From Gp13-AA77 sp035949375 (lineage in GTDB: Bacteria > Acidobacteriota > Terriglobia > UBA7540), in assembly GCA_035949375.1 (NCBI GenBank), contig DASZIG010000055.1:1-64000 (forward strand): a DNA stretch of 64,000 nt, written 5' to 3'. Below the pieces are notes generated by a model. It saw only the letters and a program-made list of their open reading frames with translations, made no database searches and was not told where the DNA came from. Positions 17,019 through 26,137 of this stretch are shown in pieces. Position 1 is the first letter of the stretch. Every line of letters starts with the position of its first letter. Both the position numbers and the translations under genes were made by a program.

Positions 17019-18389
17019 ATGTCTCAAATCCCAACCCGAGCTTCGCTCGCCGTCCTGCTTCTGGCAGTGGCGCCCGGCCTTGCCCTGGCGCAGTCGCCGA
17101 CGGATCGCAGCATCCAGTCCTTGCAACTGCACCTGAAGATGTACCCTGAGGACTACAAGTCCTACGACGCGCTGGGTGCAGCTTACATCCAGAAGGGCCG
17201 CGAGACCGCAGACGCAAGCTATTACGAGCTGGCAAAGCAGGCCCTCAACAAGTCCCTCGATCTCCTGTCGAGCGATCCCGCCGCGGCCTCCGCCAAGACC
17301 CACATGGCCGTTGTGATGATGTCCGAACACCAGTTCGAGGACGCCTTGCGCTGGGCCGAGGACGCCCTGGCCCTGGGATCGGGCGATCGCTCGCCGTGGG
17401 CCATCGTGGGCGACGCTCTCACCGACATGGGACGGTACGCTGAGGCGGAGGCAGCTTACGCGAAGCTCAGCTCCCCGGACGGCGACCCCGGTCTCGCCTA
17501 CCAGCACGACAGCCGCATGGCTTATCTGCGATTTATTCACGGCGATTCCGAGGCTGCAACCCGGCTGATGCGTCAGGCAATCACGACCGCCATGGCGCTG
17601 CATCTGCCGGCTGAGAACCTCGCCTGGAGTGAGTATCAATTGGGGGAAATCTGCTTCAAGAGCGGTGATCTTCCCTGCGCGGAGCAGGCCTACCAGGCAG
17701 GCCTCGGCTTCGACCCGGGCTCGTACCGGAATCTCGGCGGGCTCGCCGAGCTCCGCACCGCCCAGGAACGTTATCCCGAGGCGATTGCGCTCTACCAGAA
17801 AGCCATCGCAGTCGTGCCCTTTCCCGCCTTCGCGGCCGCGCTCTATGACCTGGAGACGCAGTGTGGAAACACGGCGGAAGCCAGGAAGCAGGTCGATCTG
17901 ATCGACTTCATCAGCAAGCTGAATCCGGTGAACCAGAGGCTGTTCTATCGGGAAGTGGCGTTGTTCTACGCCGACCACGGCTTGAAGCTCGCCGAGTCTC
18001 TCGGGCTGGCCGAGAAAGAACTGGAAGTCCGCAAGGACATTTACACCTGGGACATACTTGCCTGGGTGCTTTACAAGGACGGGCGCATTGCAGAGGCCGC
18101 CGAGGCCATGGCGAAAGCGCGCGCGCTCGGAACGCGGGACGCTATACTCGATTTTCACGCCGGCATGATCGAAGCGCGCCTGGGGCATCGCGACCGCGCA
18201 AGCACGCTGCTTGCGAGCGCCCTGGCGCCGAACCCGCACTTCCATGTCTTGTATGCGGACCAGGCGCGAGTGACCCTCGCCGAGCTTCGAGCGCCCGGCT
18301 CGCCCGCCAACTCGGGAACCACGCCGGCATCCTCCGCATGCGGCGGTACCGCTGCAGACCGGGGGAAGCAGGGGACGCGCCAGCCATGA
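17019..18389 (+). CDS. Exported TPR protein, paralogue of the preceding gene
   Basis: A 456-residue exported TPR protein. Signal peptide SLAVLLLAVAPGLALAQS, then repeats such as LQLHLKMYPEDYKSYDALGA, YYELAKQALNKSLDLLSSDP, EDALRWAEDALALGSGD and YPEAIALYQKAIAVVPF. The N-terminal region and the C-terminal GTRDAxLxFHAG segment match the preceding protein, so the two are paralogues. Its stop overlaps the start of the NicO-type transporter gene by 4 bases, indicating translational coupling and a shared job in the periplasm. Substrate or partner unknown. Confidence 0.82.
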   Translation: MSQIPTRASLAVLLLAVAPGLALAQSPTDRSIQSLQLHLKMYPEDYKSYDALGAAYIQKGRETADASYYELAKQALNKSLDLLSSDPAAASAKTHMAVVMMSEHQFEDALRWAEDALALGSGDRSPWAIVGDALTDMGRYAEAEAAYAKLSSPDGDPGLAYQHDSRMAYLRFIHGDSEAATRLMRQAITTAMALHLPAENLAWSEYQLGEICFKSGDLPCAEQAYQAGLGFDPGSYRNLGGLAELRTAQERYPEAIALYQKAIAVVPFPAFAAALYDLETQCGNTAEARKQVDLIDFISKLNPVNQRLFYREVALFYADHGLKLAESLGLAEKELEVRKDIYTWDILAWVLYKDGRIAEAAEAMAKARALGTRDAILDFHAGMIEARLGHRDRASTLLASALAPNPHFHVLYADQARVTLAELRAPGSPANSGTTPASSACGGTAADRGKQGTRQP

Positions 18390-20209
18390 AACGTCTCCGT
18401 CGCCCGTCCGCACGCCTGCATTGTTCCCGAGCGGTCCACCTTGTGTTGCTTGTCATGGGACTGGCGCTGGTCTTCGTTCCCAAGCGGAACTTTGCCCACC
18501 CGATGGGCAACTTCAGCATCAGCCACTATGCCGGACTGCGCATCGCGTCTGGCGTTGTGGAGCTGCGCTATCTGCTCGACATGGCTGAGATTCCAACATT
18601 CCAGGAAATCCAGCAGACGGGCATTGTCCCCAGGCCCGACGATCCGCGCGTGCTGGCTTATCTGCCGCGCAAAGCCGAGACACTCAAGGCCGGACTCACG
18701 CTGCTTGTGAACGGCCGCCCGCTCGCGCTCGAGATCGTCTCCGAAGATGTGATCTTTCCGCCCGGCGCAGGGAATCTCCCCACCATGAAGGTCGGAGTTG
18801 TCTATCGCGCCGCGCTGCCCGAGGCGACTTGTGATTCCGCGCCCTGCACACTCGAATACCATGACGGCAATTTTCCCGAGCGCGCCGGCTGGAAGGAAAT
18901 TGTGGCCACCGTCGCGCCCGGAACCACATTGATGTCGAGCACCACCGCTGCCAGCTCGCGCAGCCAGGAGCTGGCGAATTATCCGACGGACCTCATCAAC
19001 AGCCCGCCGCAAGACCTCTCGGCGCGAGTCGCATTCCTTCTTCCCGCCGGTCTCGGCGCTGTCGCAAAACCGGAGGCCGTCGCGCCGACCACTCCGGCGT
19101 CAACGCTGCCTGAAGCCGCGCCGTCATCCCGGCTTGCTTTGCCGAACGCAAAGCCAGCTATTACCCGCACGAAGCCAGCGCCGCAACCCGGCGCTCGGAT
19201 GAACCCGGATTCCGCGTCTCGCCTCGCCGCCCCGCCATCTTCCGCCACGATCGGCGCCGCGGGGGCTCAACCACCGGTGCTGAGCCTGCAGGCGAACAAG
19301 CAGGGGACGCCGCGCAATCGATTCACGGAGCTGATTGCGTCAAACCAGTGGGGTTTATGGTTTCTCCTGACGGCGGCGCTGATTGCGGCCGCGCTCGGCG
19401 GGTTACACGCGCTCGAACCGGGACACGGAAAGACGATCGTGGCGGCTTACCTCGTGGGTTCGCAGGGCACCGCCGCTCATGCGCTGCTACTGGGCTTGAT
19501 CGTGACCGCGACCCACACGGCAGGAGTTTACGCTCTGGGCCTGGTCACGCTCTATCTTTCGAACTACATCGTTCCGGACCACCTCTATCCATGGCTCGGC
19601 ATCTTTTCCGGACTTACGATTGCCGCGCTTGGCCTGTACCTGCTGTGGCAGCGGTACGCCGGAAACGCGCATGGCCACAGTCATCATCACCATCACGGCT
19701 TGGGACACACGCATCATCATCACGATCATGAAGCGAGTCATGATCACGAGCACGACCATGATCACGTCCACGAGCACGGTGACCTTCACGTCCATGACCA
19801 TGCTCACGACTTTGATCACGCTCACGCTGGGGATCATCATCATCACGAGCACGGCGCTCCAGTTGCGGGCAAGCCATTCTCTTACCGGCAGCTGGTGGCG
19901 CTCGGGGTGACGGGCGGAATCGTACCTTGTCCGGCGGCTCTCGTCGTCCTGCTGAGCGCCGTGGCACTGCATCGGGTTGCGTTCGGACTCTATCTGATCA
20001 TCGCTTTCAGTTTGGGGCTCGCGGCCGTGCTCATTTCCATCGGGCTGGTTACGGTTTACGCCCGCAAGCTTCTGGCGCGCGTCCCGAGCGACGGACCACT
20101 CATCCATCGCTGGCTGCCCATAGCCTCGGCGGCGGTAATCACCTGCCTCGGCGCCGGAATCACAGTGCAAGCGTTGATGGCGATGGGTGTGCTTCGTTTC
20201 CGGCTGTAG
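18386..20209 (+). CDS. NicO-family nickel/cobalt transporter with exported N-terminal domain
   Basis: A 607-residue membrane protein. After a signal anchor it has a periplasmic domain beginning AHPMGNFSISHYAGLRI and LRYLLDMAEIPTFQEIQ, typical of large NicO proteins, then a Pro/Ala-rich linker. The transport part has GLHALEPGHGKTIVAAYLVG and, after a long loop, GGIVPCPAALVVLLSAVAL, the two paired signatures of the NicO/RcnA group. The loop (about residues 430-485) is extremely rich in His and Asp (HHHHHGLGHTHHHHDHE and more), a metal-binding region. It is expected to move Ni2+ or Co2+ across the inner membrane, more likely efflux, though direction is uncertain. Start ATG 18386 overlaps the upstream stop; the open frame extending back to 17861 is a shadow of the TPR gene. 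Confidence 0.88.
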   Translation: MKRLRRPSARLHCSRAVHLVLLVMGLALVFVPKRNFAHPMGNFSISHYAGLRIASGVVELRYLLDMAEIPTFQEIQQTGIVPRPDDPRVLAYLPRKAETLKAGLTLLVNGRPLALEIVSEDVIFPPGAGNLPTMKVGVVYRAALPEATCDSAPCTLEYHDGNFPERAGWKEIVATVAPGTTLMSSTTAASSRSQELANYPTDLINSPPQDLSARVAFLLPAGLGAVAKPEAVAPTTPASTLPEAAPSSRLALPNAKPAITRTKPAPQPGARMNPDSASRLAAPPSSATIGAAGAQPPVLSLQANKQGTPRNRFTELIASNQWGLWFLLTAALIAAALGGLHALEPGHGKTIVAAYLVGSQGTAAHALLLGLIVTATHTAGVYALGLVTLYLSNYIVPDHLYPWLGIFSGLTIAALGLYLLWQRYAGNAHGHSHHHHHGLGHTHHHHDHEASHDHEHDHDHVHEHGDLHVHDHAHDFDHAHAGDHHHHEHGAPVAGKPFSYRQLVALGVTGGIVPCPAALVVLLSAVALHRVAFGLYLIIAFSLGLAAVLISIGLVTVYARKLLARVPSDGPLIHRWLPIASAAVITCLGAGITVQALMAMGVLRFRL

Positions 20210-20290
20210 CAACTGGAAGATCGGGGAGCGTCCCGGCGCTCATGACGGGCCCGAAGTCAAGGTAGGTTATGCTCGGATATCGGAGAGTGC

Positions 20291-21088
20291 ATGAGTAGTC
20301 TGGTCGCCATAACGCTCATCGGTTTCGTGCTCGGAATGCGCCACGCCACGGACCCCGATCACGTCATCGCCGTCACCACCATCGTCAGCCGGCAGCGTTC
20401 GCTTGGGAGCGCCGCGCTGATTGGCGCTTTCTGGGGCGTCGGTCACACGATCACGATCCTCGCCGTGGGCAGCGCCATTATCCTCTTCAACGTTGTGATT
20501 CCGCCTCGCATCGGCCTGACCATGGAATTGGCCGTGGGAATCATGCTGGTGCTGCTCGGCGTCCTCAACCTCACTGGGGTCACGCGCGCGATCAGCGAGC
20601 GGCTCACCCCGGGCCGTGCCGGCGGACACTCGCATCCTCACGAGCACGGGGACTACGTCCACACGCATCTGCACAGTCATGCGCCCGGACATCACGGCCA
20701 TTCCGAGGATGCGACGCCGCAAGCCCGGCTCGATCGCCGATTCGGCGGCCTGGGCGCTTACCAGGCGATCCGACCGCTGGTGATCGGCATCGTTCATGGC
20801 CTCGCAGGCTCGGCGGCGGTCGCACTGCTGGTCCTGGCCACCATCCACAACGCGCCCTGGGCCGTCGCCTACCTGCTCCTGTTTGGCCTCGGGACCATCG
20901 CGGGCATGATGCTCATCACCGCCGCCATCGCCGTGCCCTACACCTATACCAGCCGGTTTTCGCGGCTGAACGCCGGCCTGGCCGCAGCTTCCGGCCTGGT
21001 CAGCGTCGGGTTCGGTCTTTTCATCGCTTACCAGATCGGATTCGGTGACGGCTTGTTCACGGGCCACCCGAACTGGGCCCCGCACTAG
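20291..21088 (+). CDS. NiCoT/HupE-type nickel transporter
   Basis: A 265-residue multi-pass membrane protein. It carries LGMRHATDPDHVIAVTT, the H-x4-D-H metal motif of NiCoT permeases, plus GAFWGVGHTITI and, in the second half, IGIVHGLAGSAAVALLVL and LFGLGTIAGMM. A central His-rich loop (HSHPHEHGDYVHTHLHSH) is present, as in the preceding protein. GGAGAG lies 6 bases upstream of ATG 20291. It is 81 bases after the first transporter on the same strand. Two metal transporters side by side may supply and remove the same metal, or serve different ions; which is which cannot be read from the sequence. Confidence 0.88.
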   Translation: MSSLVAITLIGFVLGMRHATDPDHVIAVTTIVSRQRSLGSAALIGAFWGVGHTITILAVGSAIILFNVVIPPRIGLTMELAVGIMLVLLGVLNLTGVTRAISERLTPGRAGGHSHPHEHGDYVHTHLHSHAPGHHGHSEDATPQARLDRRFGGLGAYQAIRPLVIGIVHGLAGSAAVALLVLATIHNAPWAVAYLLLFGLGTIAGMMLITAAIAVPYTYTSRFSRLNAGLAAASGLVSVGFGLFIAYQIGFGDGLFTGHPNWAPH

Positions 21089-21102
21089 CGGCCAATCGTC
21101 GA

Positions 21103-22320
21103 TCAACTCCCGGGCGGCGCCACACGCGTCGCGGGCACAACGCTCCCTTGGGCGACTGCCTCCATCGCTTCCAGGTATTTGTAGCCGCTTCCCGTCAGGA
21201 ACAGGACGACGCTCTCCGGGGGCGAGACCAGCCCCTGGTCTCGCAACAGTTCGAGGGCCGCGAGCGTAGCGCCGCCTTCGGGCGAAGTCACCACGCCCTC
21301 GGCTTGTGCGATCTCTCGTACGGCGCGCAGCATGGCGCCGTCATCCACGGCGACCGCCGTGCCCCCGCTCTCGCGGAGCGCGCTCAAAATCAGCGCATCG
21401 CCCACGGCGGAGGGTACACGCAGGCCGCTCGCCATGGTCGCCGGGTCGATCCACTCCTCGGCGCGCTCCGCGCCGCGCCTGAAGGCTCGCACCATGGGCG
21501 CGCAACCCGTAGCCTGCACGGCCACCATGCGCGGCCGGCGTCCGGTGGTCCAGCCGAGTTGCTCCATTTCCGCGAACGCCTTCCACATTCCGACCAGGCC
21601 CGTGCCGCCGCCCGTCGGGTAAATCATGACCTCGGGCACCCGGCCGTCGAGTTGCTCGACCACCTCGTAGGCCATGGTTTTCTTGCCCTCCACACGGTAG
21701 GGCTCTTTCAGCGTGGAAAGATCGAACCAACCCTCGGCGCGAATGCGCTCCCCGAGCGCGCGTCCGCAGTCCTTGATGCTGCCCGCGATCAGCCGAACCT
21801 CCGCGCCCAGGATGGAGCACTCCAGCCGATTCATCACCGGCGTCCCTTCCGGCATGAAGACGAGAGCCTCGAGTCCGGCCCGCGCGGCATACGCGGCCAT
21901 CGCTCCTCCGGCGTTTCCGGCCGAAGGAATGGCCACCTTGCGCACTCCGAGCTCGTGCGCCATGCTGATGGCGACCGATTGGCCGCGCGCTTTGAACGAC
22001 CCGGTCGGATTTGCGCCCTCATCCTTGAGATACAAGTGCGGAAGCCCCAGCCGCTCGCCGAGCCGGACGGCATGCAACAGCGGCGTGAAGCCCTCACCGA
22101 GACTCACGGCGGACGCCTCGGCCTGGAGCGGCAGAACCTCGCGATAGCGCCACAGCGTCTTCGCGCGCATCTTCACGGCATCGCGCGGCATGGTGGCTGG
22201 ACCTAACCAGTAACGTATGAGCAGCGGTCCGCCACACTCGCACAGGTTGTAGACGCGGTGGGGCTCAAGGCGCTTTCCGCAGCGGGAACATTCGATGTGG
22301 GAAACGTTGTGCGAACTCAT
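21103..22320 (-). CDS. thrC: Threonine synthase
   Basis: A 405-residue PLP enzyme of fold type II that converts O-phospho-L-homoserine to L-threonine. The N-terminus has a small zinc-ribbon-like segment (CSRCGKRLEP and CECGGPL), as in archaeal-type threonine synthases. The PLP lysine is in NPTGSFKARG, the Asn-Ala-Gly phosphate loop is PSAGNAGGAMAAYAARAG, and the glycine-rich loop binding the cofactor phosphate is YPTGGGTGLVGMWKAF. Length fits. Convergent with the transporter gene and divergent from the HAD gene. A related cysteate or threonine-dehydratase-like function is less likely given the ribbon and overall pattern. Confidence 0.88.
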   Translation of the reverse strand: MSSHNVSHIECSRCGKRLEPHRVYNLCECGGPLLIRYWLGPATMPRDAVKMRAKTLWRYREVLPLQAEASAVSLGEGFTPLLHAVRLGERLGLPHLYLKDEGANPTGSFKARGQSVAISMAHELGVRKVAIPSAGNAGGAMAAYAARAGLEALVFMPEGTPVMNRLECSILGAEVRLIAGSIKDCGRALGERIRAEGWFDLSTLKEPYRVEGKKTMAYEVVEQLDGRVPEVMIYPTGGGTGLVGMWKAFAEMEQLGWTTGRRPRMVAVQATGCAPMVRAFRRGAERAEEWIDPATMASGLRVPSAVGDALILSALRESGGTAVAVDDGAMLRAVREIAQAEGVVTSPEGGATLAALELLRDQGLVSPPESVVLFLTGSGYKYLEAMEAVAQGSVVPATRVAPPGS

Positions 22321-22403
22321 GCTCGTAGCTAAAATCCCTTCCGGGCGATGCTCGATTTTTGTCCGTGCGAACCCGTAGAATGAAGACTGACGGATCTCGC
22401 CGC

Positions 22404-23249
22404 ATGCCCATTCGCCTGATCGCCATAGACCTGGATGGAACGCTGCTGAGCACGAATCTCTCGATCTCCGCGGCCAACCGCGAGGCTTTGCGCGCCGCCA
22501 CGGAGCGCGGCGTCGAACTGGCGATCGTTACGGGACGGCGCTTTCATTCCGCGCGTCCCTTGCTCGAGGCCCTGGAATGTCCGCTCACGCTGATCTCGTC
22601 GAACGGCGCCCGCATCAGTAGTCTCAAAGGCGAAGTCTGCCATCGGAACTTCCTGCCCGCCGGCATCGCGCGCGAGGTGCTGCACGGGACGGCGCCCTTC
22701 CGCCGCTACGCGGTGGTGATCTATGACGTGCCCGGGCGTGGCCAGGTGGCCATGCAGCAGGACGGCGCTCTCGACGGGCCGCTCGGCTGGTATCGCCGGA
22801 ACGCTCCCGAGGCGCTCGTCGAAGTCGCGGACCTGGAGGCTGCGACGCTGCCCGAATGCCCGGACGTCATCCAGGTGTTGTTCAGCGGTCCGCCCTCCGA
22901 AATCGCGCCGGCGGCCCCGTTGCTCGAAGCCTCGTCGCTTGCCCCGCTCATCAGCCTCAACTGGACGCGGTATCCGGCGCGCAATACCGTCCTGCTCGAC
23001 GTGATGAATCGCGGCTGCACGAAGGGCGCCGCGCTCCGCCTGTGGGCCGAACGCCGCGGCATCGATCCTCGGGAGATCATGGCGCTGGGCGACAATCATA
23101 ATGACCGCGAAATGCTGCAATTCGCCGGGCGGCCCGTGTTGATGGCCAACGCCGAACCCGGAGTGGGCTGCGACGGTTGGGCCAGCACCCTCTCCAACGA
23201 CGAAGACGGTGTGGCCGCGGCCGTGCGGCAATACGTTCTCGAATGGTGA
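22404..23249 (+). CDS. Cof-type HAD-IIB sugar-phosphate phosphatase
   Basis: A 281-residue HAD hydrolase. Motif I is IRLIAIDLDGTLL right at the N-terminus, motif II is AIVTGRRF, motif III includes the Lys of CTKGAAL, and motif IV is IMALGDNHNDREML. The cap inserted between motifs II and III is of the Cof (C2B) type. Such enzymes dephosphorylate sugar phosphates, nucleotides or flavins in the cytoplasm; the substrate is not predictable. ATG 22404 is used since motif I normally starts a few residues from the N-terminus; ATG 22380 is possible. The stop is 12 bases from the convergent lolA-like gene. Confidence 0.88.
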   Translation: MPIRLIAIDLDGTLLSTNLSISAANREALRAATERGVELAIVTGRRFHSARPLLEALECPLTLISSNGARISSLKGEVCHRNFLPAGIAREVLHGTAPFRRYAVVIYDVPGRGQVAMQQDGALDGPLGWYRRNAPEALVEVADLEAATLPECPDVIQVLFSGPPSEIAPAAPLLEASSLAPLISLNWTRYPARNTVLLDVMNRGCTKGAALRLWAERRGIDPREIMALGDNHNDREMLQFAGRPVLMANAEPGVGCDGWASTLSNDEDGVAAAVRQYVLEW

Positions 23250-23261
23250 GCCCGCCCGGCG

Positions 23262-23996
23262 CTACTGCTGGATTACTTCGGTTCCCGCGGGCGGCGCGAA
23301 GGTGAACATCCGCGGCGACACCGCAACATTGCGCGTGATGCGCCCGAACGTGAACTCCATCCGGGTCTCGTCCGGATACGTCACCACCAGCCGGCGAATG
23401 TCAAACTCCGGCGTCAACTCCACCAGCACATCGTGATATTCCTGGTCGTAGCCGGCCTTGGGATATGCGCGCAGCACACGATCGGCGGGATCGGCGGCGC
23501 CCGCCGAATCGGCAAACTCGATCTTGGAAAAGGCGCGCCGCAGGTTCAGGTGCGTCACCAGGAGATCGAGCGGCACGCGCACATCAGCGCTCGCTTCCAA
23601 AGGCGTGCGTGTAAGCTGCTTTTCCGCCGGCACCCAGAGGAGCACTTCCTTGCCGTCGGAGAGAAAGAGTTTCGACTCAGGCTTCTCATATTCCCAGCGC
23701 ATTCTGCCGCCGCGCGCCAGGGTCACCTGGCCTGACTCCACGCGGTCGCGACTCCAGGCCGAGTACTCCTGCGTGAAGGCCGCGTGCAGTGTGCGCACGC
23801 TGCGGTAGTTCGCCTCGAACCCCTGGATGCAAGCCTCGAGCGACACGCATCCGCCCGCGGGAACCGATGCGGGGTGCGCGGGCGCGCCCATGCCCACGAT
23901 CAGTAACGCGAGCGCCACAGCGCCGAAAGGGCGCGGACCCTTTGGCTCAGGGCGCCGCTGGCGTCGCGGCGGGTGCGGGCTCCGCAGTGTTGGCAT
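23262..23996 (-). CDS. lolA: Outer-membrane lipoprotein carrier LolA-like protein
   Basis: A 244-residue exported protein. A long basic N-region leads to a hydrophobic signal segment (AVALALLIVGMGAPAHP). The mature part matches LolA: YRSVRTLHAAFTQEYSAWSR, SGQVTLARGGRMRWEYEKPE, KLFLSDGKEVLLWVPAEKQL and late strands DIRRLVVTYPDETRMEFTFG. LolA is the periplasmic shuttle that carries lipoproteins from LolCDE to the outer membrane. The ATG at 23996 lies inside the last 50 bases of the preceding glycosyltransferase gene, so they are cotranscribed. Confidence 0.87.
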   Translation of the reverse strand: MPTLRSPHPPRRQRRPEPKGPRPFGAVALALLIVGMGAPAHPASVPAGGCVSLEACIQGFEANYRSVRTLHAAFTQEYSAWSRDRVESGQVTLARGGRMRWEYEKPESKLFLSDGKEVLLWVPAEKQLTRTPLEASADVRVPLDLLVTHLNLRRAFSKIEFADSAGAADPADRVLRAYPKAGYDQEYHDVLVELTPEFDIRRLVVTYPDETRMEFTFGRITRNVAVSPRMFTFAPPAGTEVIQQ

Positions 23997-26037
23997 TCGA
24001 AACCTCCGACTCTAGTTTATGAAAGGCCGCGAGCGCGGTCGGGTTGTCCGGATCAATGCTGAAGCCCTCCTGGTATTGCGTGAAGGCTTCCGGGTAACGC
24101 CGGGAGGACCCGTAGAGCAAGGCCAGCATGAAGTGGACGCGGCTGTCGCGTGGACCGAGCTGCTCCGCGCTCTTGAAGTCGCGTTCGGCCTCCGCAAGAT
24201 CACCCTGCTGCCAGCGGGACAGCCCCAGGCCAAACCAGGCGGAAAGACCCGGCTGGAGCGCGAGCGAGGCGCGGAACTCGACGTCGGCGTCCGCAAAGCG
24301 CCCGTCGTCAAAATAGAGCTGTCCCAGTTGATTGTGCGCGAAGACGCTCAAGGGCGAAAGGCGGATCGCGGTCTGAAGCTCCTGCTCCGCATCATCCCGG
24401 CGCCCCATCTGATCGTAAGCCATTCCGAGGTCGATGTGTGATCCGGTGTCTCGGGGCGCTACCTGCAGGGCGCGCTTCAGGTCCGCCACCGCCTCGTCGT
24501 ACCGATGCTCGCTGATGAGCAGCAAGCCGATATTCGACAGCACCACGGGCTCGTCCGGTGCGATCGCGGCCGCGGCGCGCCATTCCTGTTCGGCAAGCTC
24601 CTTCTGCCTGGTCTCCCAATACACTTTGCCGAGATTGGTGTGCATGACGTAAGCGTCCGGCGACACCGCAAGCGTGCTGCGAAAGAACCTCATGTCATCA
24701 TGCCAGTCGCGATTGCGGGTGACCGTGCGCGCTGCCGCCAGGACGGCGACGATCGTGGCCGCCAACGCGAGCGCCTGGCGCCCGCGGCGCCCGTGGGTGT
24801 CTGCCAGCCCCCAAAGCTCAAGCCCGGCCCAGGCGATCAACCAGCAGAAGCCGACCGACGGCAGGTAGAGATAGCGCTCGGCAAAGGCGGCGATGGGCAT
24901 CCAGCGCAAATTCAGAACGGGCAGGAGCGTCACCACGAACCAGATGAGCCCGAAGGAAACGAGGCGCGCGCGTCGCCACCAAAAGGCGAAGAGCGCCGCG
25001 CCCAGCAGCGTCACCAGGAGTCCGCCCAGTACCTCGGGCAGGAGGGCGGCCCAGGAAGTGGGGAAGACGTAATAGGCGCAAAGCCGGACCGGCCACAGCA
25101 TTTTGGCGGTGTACTCAAACACTAAAGCCGCAGCGGAGAGCACGACCCCTTCGGCCGATACGCCGGGACGCGCCGTGGGCGCCGGAGCAAGGGCGCCCAA
25201 AAAGTGAATTCGCACCAGAAAATATATGGGCACCAGCAGCCATGCGGGGGCGTAACGCGCGGCTTTCTCCCGCAGCGTGGTCTCGGCGCGATCGCTGCGG
25301 TACAAGTGCTCGAAAACGGTGCAGAGCACCGGCAAGGTTAGGGCTTGCTCCTTGGAGAGCATGGCCAGGCCCAGTGAGATCAGCACTCCGGCCTGGACGC
25401 CGAGCCACTCGCGCCCCGGCCGGGAACCGTTGAGGCGAGGGATGCGGAGATAAAACCAGAATCCGGCGAGGAAAAACAGCGTCAGCTCGATATCGGTAAT
25501 GGCCGCGATCCAGTCCACCGATTCCGTGTGAACCGGATGAAGCGCGAAGATCAGGGCGGCGACCAACGCAAAGTTGCGGTCGCGGAAGAGGCTCGCGGTC
25601 ACCTGATAAACCAGCAGCACAACGGCGAGGTGCATCAGCAGGCTCACCACGTGGAAGGCGAAGGCGTTCGCCCCGAAAAGCTGGAAGCACACGAGGTAAC
25701 CGAACATCATCAGGGGCCGGTAATAGTTGGTCACTCCGTTGGCCCCGCCAAGGAAAGACCATACCGAGGTGGTGAAAATCGTGCGCAGGTAGTGGAAGCT
25801 GCGTAAGTAAGGATTGAGAAGGATCTGGAAGTGATCGTCGTAGACGAAACCGTTGCCCAGGGCGTTCAGGAAGGGCAGGGCCGCCGCCGCAAGGAGCCCT
25901 GCCATGGCGGCAAGGCTCCGCGTCCGGCCGCTATGGCGGCTATCCGTCAGAAGGGGTTCGGACTGGACCGGCTCGTTCCCTTCAGGACTTTCCACGATCA
26001 CGCCTTGCGCCTTTCTCCCGATCTTCGAGGTTAGCAC
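23947..26037 (-). CDS. TMTC-like GT-C membrane glycosyltransferase with TPR tail
   Basis: A 696-residue membrane protein. The N-terminal about 440 residues hold around ten or more hydrophobic helices. The first outside loop has NGFVYDDHFQILLNP, the acidic DD motif typical of GT-C enzymes that use polyprenyl-phosphate sugars, and the loop GVTNYYRPLMM plus HPVHTESVDWIAAI recall eukaryotic TMTC O-mannosyltransferases. The last 230 residues are about six TPRs (AEQEWRAAAAIAPDEPVVLS, AVADLKRALQVAPRDTGSH, AEQELQTAIRLSPLSVFAH). Expected role: transfer of a sugar from a lipid carrier onto protein outside the membrane, with TPRs choosing the acceptor; this is inference. The GTG start at 26037 has no clear ribosome site, so the exact start is uncertain. 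A paralogue lies 100 bases upstream. Confidence 0.82.
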   Translation of the reverse strand: MLTSKIGRKAQGVIVESPEGNEPVQSEPLLTDSRHSGRTRSLAAMAGLLAAAALPFLNALGNGFVYDDHFQILLNPYLRSFHYLRTIFTTSVWSFLGGANGVTNYYRPLMMFGYLVCFQLFGANAFAFHVVSLLMHLAVVLLVYQVTASLFRDRNFALVAALIFALHPVHTESVDWIAAITDIELTLFFLAGFWFYLRIPRLNGSRPGREWLGVQAGVLISLGLAMLSKEQALTLPVLCTVFEHLYRSDRAETTLREKAARYAPAWLLVPIYFLVRIHFLGALAPAPTARPGVSAEGVVLSAAALVFEYTAKMLWPVRLCAYYVFPTSWAALLPEVLGGLLVTLLGAALFAFWWRRARLVSFGLIWFVVTLLPVLNLRWMPIAAFAERYLYLPSVGFCWLIAWAGLELWGLADTHGRRGRQALALAATIVAVLAAARTVTRNRDWHDDMRFFRSTLAVSPDAYVMHTNLGKVYWETRQKELAEQEWRAAAAIAPDEPVVLSNIGLLLISEHRYDEAVADLKRALQVAPRDTGSHIDLGMAYDQMGRRDDAEQELQTAIRLSPLSVFAHNQLGQLYFDDGRFADADVEFRASLALQPGLSAWFGLGLSRWQQGDLAEAERDFKSAEQLGPRDSRVHFMLALLYGSSRRYPEAFTQYQEGFSIDPDNPTALAAFHKLESEVSNANTAEPAPAATPAAP

Positions 26038-26137
26038 ATGGCCGGTTCGGCATCGATGAACATAGCCCTATGATGTAGGCTACAAAACGAACGCCGGAAC
26101 TCCAAGGCCCCGAAGCCTTTCTCCGATGCCCGTTCGC

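Noticed and set aside
17861..18385. N-terminal extension of the NicO transporter frame
   Set aside because: Runs out of frame through the TPR gene; ATG 18386 gives a signal anchor and the normal HPMGNFS start.
19670..19860. His-codon-rich stretch as a DNA repeat element
   Set aside because: It is the metal-binding loop of the transporter; the apparent CATCAT/CACGA periodicity follows from His and Asp codons.
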